Assembly (NCBI GenBank): GCA_002869165.1
Contig: PKTK01000006.1
Coordinates: 3,113 to 67,112 of the forward strand
DNA length: 64,000 nt
Direction: 5' to 3'
Origin: Candidatus Parcubacteria bacterium
GTDB taxonomy: Bacteria > Patescibacteria > ABY1 > BM507 > UBA12075
The notes beneath the pieces are model-generated. The model searched no databases. It saw only the letters and a list, made by a program, of their open reading frames with translations, and was not told the DNA's origin. The translations under genes were made by a program, and so were the position numbers. Shown piece by piece: positions 56,876-64,000 of the stretch (position 1 is its first letter; every line of letters begins with the position of its first letter).

Positions 56876-57124
56876 ACAGATCGCTTATTTCTATTTTTGT
56901 TTTTTGTAAATTTTTGCTGTGATTTTCACAGCTTCTAGATAATTTTTTTAAATTATCTAGAAGCTGGGAAAATTGTCCTTTTTTATTAAGAAAAGCGCCA
57001 AAAGATTATGCTGCACTTCTTGTTAATGATCTTTGATATTCTTCACTTCTTCCACTCTATTTAGACCTCTGACGTCCCCAGGACGTCTGAGGTCTCTCGT
57101 TCGTAAAATCCTATGCTTTTCTTC

Positions 57125-57184
57125 GTGTCATCCTGAACGCTAGTGAAGGATCTCGGGATCCTTCGCCTGCGCTCAGGATGACAC
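57125..57184. repeat. REP-like palindrome (GTGTCATCCTGA...TCAGGATGACAC)
   Basis: A 60-bp imperfect palindrome just after the giant gene stop. The GTCATCCTGA start resembles widely found bacterial palindromic repeats. It may also act as the transcription end of the giant gene. Confidence 0.6.
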
Positions 57185-57198
57185 TTTATGTTTAACTA

Positions 57199-57492
57199 CT
57201 ATCTAGCACATCTAAATCCAACTGTAGAAGTGGCTATGGTTGGTGATTGTGAGATATCAAGGTCATACAATGCTGATTCACCTCTAATGAAAGCATGTAA
57301 TACTGTTGGCTCTGTACCAGTCTTGACTCGTCCGATACCATTATCACTTCCATAATAATATGGAGGTGCGATATTATATCCTTTATAGTCTGCAATCATA
57401 TAATACTCTTGCCAGTCATTAGATTGTGGCTCAAAGACTGAAGCATCTGTTACAACCTGGTCAGTCCATTCAGCTACACCGCCGACAATATT
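57199..57492 (-). pseudogene. C-terminal end of the second giant gene, cut off by an in-frame UAA
   Basis: Immediately after the UAA at 57493-57495 the same frame continues for 97 codons to a TAG at 57199: NIVGGVAEWT, then NDWQEYYMIADYKGYN and an end STVGFRCAR. These are the second half of an FGE-sulfatase-like domain (the GNVWEW region and the GFRCAR end), whose first half lies before the stop. So this is the natural C-terminus, lost unless the stop is read through. Confidence 0.75.
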
Positions 57493-57495
57493 TTA
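57493..57495 (-). other. In-frame UAA inside the FGE-like domain
   Basis: The codon context is GGT TCG ATT TTA TAA AAT ATT GTC. By comparison with the usual SNGS-I-x-[YW]-D-L-x-GN pattern of the domain, the UAA stands where an aromatic residue is expected. The surrounding 9-mer TATAAAATA is the same as around the other UAA. Confidence 0.75.
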
Positions 57496-60400
57496 TAAAA
57501 TCGAACCATTGCTAAAGTATAGATAGTTTGACGAGGTTGCTTCACTTGAACTAGCAATAGCAAGTTGTAAACCATCCAAATCTCTATCAATATCATTTTC
57601 AATTACTCTAATAGCATTTTCAGCAATAGTTAGCCATTCATTTTCAGTCAAAAGATGATAATCTGACCCGAGTTCCTGACAAGCTAGACTTGCTTCACCT
57701 TGGTTGATGTTCACCCAAGCATCGTTCTCTTCAGCAAATTCTATAGAAGCTTCATCGATCTGAACACAGAAGCCTGGCATGGTTCCGTATTTACTTGATC
57801 CTGGGGCCCAAGTAAAACCGTCATCACAATATGACTCAAAAGCTCCTGCCACAACTTTGCCTTCAACTCCCATATCACCCATGCTTTCGTCAACCGCATT
57901 ATCAAGAGCTGAACCACAAGCACCACCAGAACAGATCATAATCCTACCATCGACCATCATTTCACCAACTACGGATACCTTACCGGTTTCAGCGATACTT
58001 ACAACTGAAACTCCATCAGCTTGGAAGTCAGCAATATCAGCGCTACCTTCTTGGTTAACTACGAAAGCTGTCTTTAAGCTAGTAGTAGCAGAAACTATTT
58101 CAACTACAGCTACATCAGAGCTAGTTGATGTTCTAGTTCTCTTGATATCGCCCATTCTCACTCCACCATCGTCAGTTACCTCAATAGAGGCACTAAGGAC
58201 AGTTGTACTTGATACTGAAGGCATGCTGAAACTAGCTAGTTCTGCCTCCACAGAAGCTAAGCCTGTTTCTAAAGTATTGATATTTGAATTAATAGAATCT
58301 ACACTTGTTTCTAGACTTACAAGTCTACCCAAAACATCATCCATACTTGAACTAAGAGTTAATAATTGATTATCAACTTCATTAAACTCAACATCAAGTC
58401 TTGAATCTAGGCCCTGATTAAATAGAGCTAATTCCTCGTTAATAATTGGAGTAATCTCATCATCTAGTGATAGAGAATCAACGGCATTAGCAATCAATAT
58501 TTCAACCTCATCTTCAATTTCCATATCAGCGATTCTCTCGGTAATTTTATTCTCTACCATATCTACGGTTAAGCTCTTGTTGCGACGTGAAATCAAAACA
58601 TTGATAGTACCACCATGAATAGCGATGCTTTCTGTATTGTTAATTGTTTCTACCTGTGTCTCAGTTGATTCTGGAGTAGTGGAACTAGCCACATCAGTAG
58701 AAGTAGATATTTCTACAGCTGAGCTAGCTGTATCAGCTGAAATAGCGACTTCAGTAATTACTTCTTCAGATATTGTTATGTCATAACTACCAATTTCAAC
58801 TCCTTCATCAAAAGACTCAAGAGCAACACCAACTGTTGGGTCTCCTGGAAGAGCTCTCATTAAATAACCTGGATTAGAAGCAGCGGATGTCAAAGAGTCA
58901 CCTGGTCGAATAATACCATTTTCCGTAGAAACTCGAGCTGGAACCTGACCAAGCATACCGATGACTTTGTAATTTTCATTGTCTTCATAGCTTGACTTAG
59001 CATTACCAATGATCGATGGTCTGGTTGAAACTATGCCCATTACATTAGTATCAGCTCCATCCATACATCTCTCAACCGCGTTGTTCTCAGTAATATCCAC
59101 ACAAACTACTTCCCCAGCTTCAAGGTCAGTATCACGAGTATAGAAATACTCAGCATAGTCAGCCCCACTTCCCGAGAAACTACCTTCAGCATAAACATTA
59201 CCAGCACCAGTTACTCTAAATACAGAATTATCTGTTGATGACGAAACCTTGAATACATCCGAACTAGAAGTATGATTGATTGTTAAATCTGACAAAACTG
59301 GAGTTACGGTATCATCACTAGTAGAAAAGGCGACTTGATATTGAATCCATTTGTCTCCATCATGAACTGAATTGATATTAACACCTGTAGATGTGGTATA
59401 GTAATCACCTGTTCCAGTTGGTCCATACCAAGTAGCGCCAGATAGGCCACCTTCAGTTGAAGCAGATCTTAGCTTGATTTGAATATCAGTATTCGTTGGC
59501 AATGTTTCAGTCCATTCAAGTATTCCATATTGAAGATCATAAACATCAACATTAAAAGTCTGAGAAATAAATACACCTGATTCCTCATATTTAACATCAT
59601 TTCTGTAATATTTTAACAATGCAGCTGCATCATAACCAAATATAACATCTAGGTCTCCGTCAGCATCCATATCAGCAGAGGTTAGAGCACCATTGGCTCC
59701 AACATCAGCAATCCAAGTGTCTGTAATATAAGACCATGAAGGAGATGAAGTTGAGCCAATATTTTTATAATAATAACTTTTTCCGTCATCAGCCCCTAGA
59801 AGCAAGTCATAATCTCCGTCACCGTCAAAATCAGCAGCCTCTGGGAAAACTCTTATTCCAAAATCATTTGACAACCAATTAGAGCTTACAAGAGACCAAG
59901 AGGCCGAGGTGGCTGAACCAACATTTTCATAATAAGCAACTTTTCCATCATTAGCATCTGAAATTAAATCATAATCTCCATCAGCATCCATGTCAGCAAA
60001 ACTGTATGATCCAGTTATAGAAAAAACGCTTGATGACCAATCAGAAGAGGTAGCAGAACCAATATTCTCATAGAAATATGAAGTAGAGCCATCAAGAAAA
60101 AAGTCATAATCACCATCATCGTCAATATCAACAAACTCTGGCCTTGAATAACTTCCTACATCTATACTCAACCAAGTATGAGTTACTGTAGTCCATGAAG
60201 GAGATGTGCTTGAACCATCATTTCTATAAAAACTAAGTTCACCATCACTATAACCAGCTATAATATCATAGTCGCCATCGCCATCAATATCAACTACACT
60301 AGGAGCGGCAGTGCTTCCCGCAGGAGCATCATTGACATACGTACTAGAAGCATAAGTCCAATTAACTCCATCTTCAATTAATTGAACATCACCAGCTGTG

Positions 60401-62883
60401 CCACTATTAACAACTGTAGTAGATGAATGAGTTCCACTATCAAAGTCTGAACTAGTAGTATCTAATACATATGAATTAGAAACTGTATTTAATACTATAT
60501 CAACATTTCCCGCCACCGTTAAAGTTGAGCTGGTAGTAGAAGTGCCAATACCTACTTTTCCGCTACCATCGATCACAAAATTAGAATTTGAAGTCAGAGT
60601 ATTAGAGTCTGACCAATAGGCAATCTGATTGGCTGTACCTGATCCATCAATACCAGTAGCAGCATCAGCCCAAGATGTTTGACCATTTGCATCTACCTGC
60701 AAATACTGACCAGCGCTTCCAGCTGTTACTGGTAGATACCAGCTTAGATTGGAAGCTAGAGATGAGCTAGCTTTCCAACTAGCACTGTTTCCACTAACAT
60801 TGAATAAACTCAAAGTAGCTCCATTGTCTGATAATATAGACTGATTATTCATGTAGAAAGTATTACCAGAGGTATAGATATCATCAGCGTATAGAGATCC
60901 TCCAATAGTTACGGTAGCAGATCCCATTGGAGATGTTGTGCCAATGCCAATACGACCATTTGAAAGAATTGTCAAAACGGTAGATGAACCAATTGTATCT
61001 GATGTACCAAGCACAAATGCGCCTAATGAATTATCAATACCCATTGACATATCCATAACATATCCGTCAAAAACCAACCCTGAGTCAACAGGTAAGCCAG
61101 AACCAATAGTAATTGCTGATTGTGTGCTGGTAGCTGCCTGAATAATAAGCTTTCCAACATCATCAACCGTAAAACTTGTATAATGACTATCATCATAAGC
61201 TAAGGTCAACTGACTACCTGTGCTCTTTACTGTGAGGGCTGAAACTGGGCTTGTTGTACCGATTCCCAATCTATTATTTATATCATCCCAGAATAAGTTT
61301 GAACTGTCTTGAGTTACACCAGAAGCTGAGGTGAATAGAATAGAACCAGCAGTATAAGAACTAGGTGTATCTGACAAGCTCAAGAAATCAGAAGCTGAAC
61401 TACCAGAAAGACTGGTTGATGAAATATAGTCATACCCGCCTGAAGCATTGCCAATCAACATATAACCAGCCATAGGCGTGGTAGAGGTTCCCGTACCTCC
61501 ATTTGCAACAGAAAGTGGAGCATTGTCTAAGTCAAAATAATTTGCACTTGCATGATCTCCCCAGCCATAAGCCTCTGCCCACTCAGTAGTTGAAGCAGTT
61601 AATGGAATATTATAATCACTATCCAAAGAGAATTCACCAGTAGTATCATTATAGACTAAACCAGTTGCAGTTGAACTTAGGTCAGTTAAAGCGATACCTG
61701 AACCACTAGGAGTACCCCAAACAAAATTACCAGCAGCATCTAAAATAAGCGCCTCTCCTTCTGATCCTTGGCTTGTAGGCAATGCCCAACTCAAATCGCT
61801 AGCCAAGGCTGTACTAGCTACCAAAGATGCACTATATCCATCCTGATTATATAAACTCAATGTTCCACCACCACCAGAAATTATTGGCTTGCCATTCATA
61901 TAAAAAGTGCTGCCAGAAGTATAAATATCATCAGCGTATAGTGACCCACCCACAGTTACTCTGTAGGCTGAGCTAGTTGTACTGATACTGATATTGCAGC
62001 TGGCATCAATTGTAAATGTTGAGGTAGATGTTAGAGTATCAACGTCTGACCAATATGTTATTTGATTGGTTGCGCCTGAGCCGTCAACAGTACCAGCTGA
62101 GCTGAAACTGGTCCATGTACCATTAGCATCTCTGTATTGCATGGTACCAGCATTATCTCGGATACCATAACCTGCTTCAGCAACTGAAGTAGTAGCACCG
62201 AAATTAATGTATCTAGATGCGCCTTCTAGGAAGATATTTCCGTCTACTGTTAGCTTGGATAATGGTGAGGTAGTGCCAATGCCTACCTTACCACCATCCG
62301 TAGCGCTAGATAAATATATATAACCTCCTCCTCCGTTGCCTAAGACGACACCTGCAGAAGTACTATTTTGAGCACCAATAAAAACATTGTTACCGCTATC
62401 ATATATAGCTCCCCTATTTCCAAAATAATATCTACCTGCATTCTTAAACAAAAGATAATTATCTGTACTCATATTAATGCTGCCATTATGCCCATCTGCA
62501 GAAACTAATTCTATTTTACCTCCATTATCAATTGTCAAAGCTTCACTTGGAGTAGTTGTTCCAATACCAACCTTACCATCACTTGAAACAAATATAGTAC
62601 TGGTTGCTTCTGGATTAGCACTACCGTTACCAACATATACATATCCTTGAGCAAGGGTCATATCTGACAAACTTCCCCATTTGGCATCCCAGACTGATTC
62701 TTTTGAATTTACTGTATTATAGGCTGTGTTCCAGTTTGAGGTACTTGCTATTAGAGGGATATTGTAGTTTCCATCTAGGGTAATTTCGTTACTTGCCAGT
62801 GAGAATGGACTTGGTACTGATGTTATTCTATATAAATAGCCTTGATTCCAATAGGTTGAACTAGCTATGTATTCGTCATACAT
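57493..62883 (-). CDS. Giant tail-fibre-like surface protein, middle part
   Basis: 1,796 residues from the first Met. The frame is continuous with the parts on both sides except for UAA at 57493-57495 and 62953-62955. Seen in order: repeats of GIGTTTPS/GIGTTSPLSKLTVDGN type as in phage tail fibres, an FG-GAP/VCBS region of about five DxDGDGD calcium motifs (about 840-1095), then ADYAEYF...DLEAGEVV, resembling an autoproteolytic Peptidase_G2-type domain (about 1240-1370). A coiled coil (about 1430-1560) follows, and the first half of an FGE-sulfatase-like domain ending SNGSIL. The likely role is cell-surface adhesion or attachment; this is inference. Confidence 0.8.
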   Translation of the reverse strand: MYDEYIASSTYWNQGYLYRITSVPSPFSLASNEITLDGNYNIPLIASTSNWNTAYNTVNSKESVWDAKWGSLSDMTLAQGYVYVGNGSANPEATSTIFVSSDGKVGIGTTTPSEALTIDNGGKIELVSADGHNGSINMSTDNYLLFKNAGRYYFGNRGAIYDSGNNVFIGAQNSTSAGVVLGNGGGGYIYLSSATDGGKVGIGTTSPLSKLTVDGNIFLEGASRYINFGATTSVAEAGYGIRDNAGTMQYRDANGTWTSFSSAGTVDGSGATNQITYWSDVDTLTSTSTFTIDASCNISISTTSSAYRVTVGGSLYADDIYTSGSTFYMNGKPIISGGGGTLSLYNQDGYSASLVASTALASDLSWALPTSQGSEGEALILDAAGNFVWGTPSGSGIALTDLSSTATGLVYNDTTGEFSLDSDYNIPLTASTTEWAEAYGWGDHASANYFDLDNAPLSVANGGTGTSTTPMAGYMLIGNASGGYDYISSTSLSGSSASDFLSLSDTPSSYTAGSILFTSASGVTQDSSNLFWDDINNRLGIGTTSPVSALTVKSTGSQLTLAYDDSHYTSFTVDDVGKLIIQAATSTQSAITIGSGLPVDSGLVFDGYVMDMSMGIDNSLGAFVLGTSDTIGSSTVLTILSNGRIGIGTTSPMGSATVTIGGSLYADDIYTSGNTFYMNNQSILSDNGATLSLFNVSGNSASWKASSSLASNLSWYLPVTAGSAGQYLQVDANGQTSWADAATGIDGSGTANQIAYWSDSNTLTSNSNFVIDGSGKVGIGTSTTSSTLTVAGNVDIVLNTVSNSYVLDTTSSDFDSGTHSSTTVVNSGTAGDVQLIEDGVNWTYASSTYVNDAPAGSTAAPSVVDIDGDGDYDIIAGYSDGELSFYRNDGSSTSPSWTTVTHTWLSIDVGSYSRPEFVDIDDDGDYDFFLDGSTSYFYENIGSATSSDWSSSVFSITGSYSFADMDADGDYDLISDANDGKVAYYENVGSATSASWSLVSSNWLSNDFGIRVFPEAADFDGDGDYDLLLGADDGKSYYYKNIGSTSSPSWSYITDTWIADVGANGALTSADMDADGDLDVIFGYDAAALLKYYRNDVKYEESGVFISQTFNVDVYDLQYGILEWTETLPTNTDIQIKLRSASTEGGLSGATWYGPTGTGDYYTTSTGVNINSVHDGDKWIQYQVAFSTSDDTVTPVLSDLTINHTSSSDVFKVSSSTDNSVFRVTGAGNVYAEGSFSGSGADYAEYFYTRDTDLEAGEVVCVDITENNAVERCMDGADTNVMGIVSTRPSIIGNAKSSYEDNENYKVIGMLGQVPARVSTENGIIRPGDSLTSAASNPGYLMRALPGDPTVGVALESFDEGVEIGSYDITISEEVITEVAISADTASSAVEISTSTDVASSTTPESTETQVETINNTESIAIHGGTINVLISRRNKSLTVDMVENKITERIADMEIEDEVEILIANAVDSLSLDDEITPIINEELALFNQGLDSRLDVEFNEVDNQLLTLSSSMDDVLGRLVSLETSVDSINSNINTLETGLASVEAELASFSMPSVSSTTVLSASIEVTDDGGVRMGDIKRTRTSTSSDVAVVEIVSATTSLKTAFVVNQEGSADIADFQADGVSVVSIAETGKVSVVGEMMVDGRIMICSGGACGSALDNAVDESMGDMGVEGKVVAGAFESYCDDGFTWAPGSSKYGTMPGFCVQIDEASIEFAEENDAWVNINQGEASLACQELGSDYHLLTENEWLTIAENAIRVIENDIDRDLDGLQLAIASSSEATSSNYLYFSNGSIL

Positions 62884-62952
62884 TCCAGACCACTCTGTAG
62901 TAGAGGCTGTTAAAGGAATGCTATAACCTGATACTACTCCTAATTGATTATT

Positions 62953-62955
62953 TTA
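62953..62955 (-). other. In-frame UAA in the same gene
   Basis: The codon context is GAT AAT CTA GAA ATA TAA AAT AAT CAA. The frame continues with GYSIPLTASTTEWS, a repeat also found within the 57493-62883 part (DYNIPLTASTTEW), which shows the stop lies inside a coding unit. Confidence 0.75.
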
Positions 62956-64000
62956 TATTTCTAGATTATCTGTGGCTGAAGTTATTCTATTTAGATAGAC
63001 TGTATCCCAATATGTTGAACTAGCTGTTACAGTAGCTGCAGCGGTATTGAATGTAGTCCAGTCTGTGCTTGTTAGATAACCGTTGGCAGTAGAGCTAGCT
63101 ATGTTAATGGCGAATACACCTGAGCCTGAATTGTAGGTTAGTGGACTAGTAGCGCTTAAATCCGTTAGGGCAATACCACTTCCGCCTGATTCAATATTTG
63201 CCCAAGCACCGTTAGCATTTCTTACTTGCATAGTTCCACCATTATCTCTGAAACCATATCCTTCTTCAGCTACTGAAGTAGTAGCGCCGAAGTTTAGATA
63301 ATTATTTGCACCTTCTAAGAATAGATTGCCGTCTACTGTCAACTTGGATAATGGTGATGTAGTGCCGATGCCTACACTACCAGTACTTAAATCAAACAAT
63401 ATCTTTGTATTTCCTCCAGCATCTGCAAAACTTACATCACCTGTGTTATCAATTCCCATTCTATAACCGCCATTGGAAGCAAATAAATACACAGCTCCAT
63501 TGCCAATCATTTGTCTTGCCATGACTGTGCCGTTCCCTGTAGATCCAATCCTTGCATTACCTGCTACATCTAACAAATATGACGGATTATCAGTTCCTAT
63601 TCCTACATAACCATTAGTATCTACAAACAGCGAGCTAGTAGCTGAAGGATTATCACTTCCATCTCCTACATATATATATCCTTGAGAAAGAGTCATGTCA
63701 CTCAAACTATCCCATTTGTTATTAAATGTAGTCCAGTCTGTGTTAGATAGATAACCATTAGCACTTGATGAGGCTTTATTGATAGCAAATATTCCGGAAG
63801 CAGAATTATAAGTTAGAGGTCCAGTGGCTGAAAAATCCGATAAGTTTGCGTAACCTAGAGATGAAGTAGCTGACCACTGCCCACCATTAATATAGGCAAA
63901 ACCTGTCCAATCAGCTGAAGTAGTACCAATACCACCATAAGCTGAGTCAATCACATCACCACTCCAGTTTCCGGCGGTTACATATCCAGCTCCGTCTACT
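62953..64000 (-). CDS. Giant tail-fibre-like surface protein, N-terminal side (partial)
   Basis: The frame is open from the right edge to the UAA at 62953. It holds GGIGTTSADWTGF, several VGIGTTSP and KLTVDGN-like motifs and the same NYLNFGATTSVAEEGYGFRDN unit as the next part. The start codon lies beyond the window; an internal GTG at 63954 is not the real start, because the frame stays open upstream. It is the same gene as 57493-62883. Confidence 0.8.
   Translation of the reverse strand, partial: VDGAGYVTAGNWSGDVIDSAYGGIGTTSADWTGFAYINGGQWSATSSLGYANLSDFSATGPLTYNSASGIFAINKASSSANGYLSNTDWTTFNNKWDSLSDMTLSQGYIYVGDGSDNPSATSSLFVDTNGYVGIGTDNPSYLLDVAGNARIGSTGNGTVMARQMIGNGAVYLFASNGGYRMGIDNTGDVSFADAGGNTKILFDLSTGSVGIGTTSPLSKLTVDGNLFLEGANNYLNFGATTSVAEEGYGFRDNGGTMQVRNANGAWANIESGGSGIALTDLSATSPLTYNSGSGVFAINIASSTANGYLTSTDWTTFNTAAATVTASSTYWDTVYLNRITSATDNLEI

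Larger units (their letters stand above)
56458..57198. other. 741-bp intergenic region holding five or six distinct hairpins
   Basis: No gene is seen. The hairpins are GGGGTGT/ACACCCC (56691-56725), AGGCCAG...CTGGCCT (56762-56793), a terminator (56836-56875), CAGCTTCTAGATAATTT/AAATTATCTAGAAGCTG (56929-56966), AGACCTCTGACGTCC/GGACGTCTGAGGTCT (57063-57095) and a GTGTCATCCTGA palindrome (57125-57184). Confidence 0.7.

Noticed and set aside
57199..63954. Three separate genes in the second giant region
   Set aside because: All parts are in one frame and domains continue across both UAA codons, so they are one gene with stops.
1..64000. Alternative genetic code (UGA as glycine)
   Set aside because: UGA ends genes here, for example in the ATGA overlap at 14760-14763 and at dacA; long genes show no in-frame UGA.

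Overview
The window looks like a chromosome segment of a Patescibacteria/CPR bacterium, probably Parcubacteria-like. This is inferred from the AT-rich sequence, the small-genome gene style, scpA/scpB next to dacA, tpiA and fba, giant secreted repeat proteins, a GIY-YIG gene of the UPF0213 type and a self-splicing intron in a tRNA. The code is standard: UGA ends genes, for example in an ATGA start/stop overlap at 14,760-14,763. Nearly every gene is on the minus strand.

Positions 1-7,056 are accessory DNA. They hold a clipped HEWSH membrane metallopeptidase, a possible defence cluster (PD-(D/E)XK-like protein, zinc-ribbon membrane protein, two membrane proteins and a ComEC-like metallo-beta-lactamase), a tyrosine recombinase, a small gene, a phage large terminase without visible capsid genes, and a second recombinase (Int1) placed directly behind the 3' half of a tRNA-Thr.

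Positions 7,139-28,395 form an integrated element of about 21.3 kb that splits a tRNA-Thr gene in its anticodon loop. The 3' half lies at 7,097-7,138 and the matching 5' half at 28,396-28,433; both end in the same 7-bp core. The element carries a tyrosine recombinase (Int3), a replicative-type ATPase and a 13-kb chain of abutting genes: a type I restriction-modification system with two HsdM subunits, a large membrane protein overlapping hsdR, small proteins, an HAD-like protein, an FtsK-like translocase and a zinc-ribbon protein. Its right end carries an ArdC-like protein, a third-family recombinase (Int2, sister of Int1) and a complete tRNA-Thr(GGU) interrupted by a 207-nt group I intron. The intron sits inside the very loop these integrases use. 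A further tRNA-Thr-like remnant lies at 28.5 kb.

Positions 28.6-35.1 kb are core genome: a TPR membrane protein, fructose-bisphosphate aldolase, triosephosphate isomerase, a D-Ala-D-Ala carboxypeptidase, ScpB and ScpA (condensin partners), and a CruF/DUF422-like membrane protein.

Positions 35.1-64 kb are dominated by two giant surface or secreted proteins. The first has 6,250 residues and eight beta-propeller blocks separated by a repeated linker of about 290 residues; seven blocks are built of about seven delta-60-like units each and one uses a different repeat. The second runs off the right edge. It has tail-fibre-like GIGTT repeats, FG-GAP repeats, an autoprotease-like domain, a coiled coil and an FGE-sulfatase-like C-terminus, and its single reading frame is broken twice by UAA, each time inside the same 9-mer. 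Between the giants lie a GIY-YIG gene bracketed by inverted repeats, a membrane-fused spermidine-synthase-like protein, a small Cys-rich membrane protein and an intergenic region packed with hairpins.
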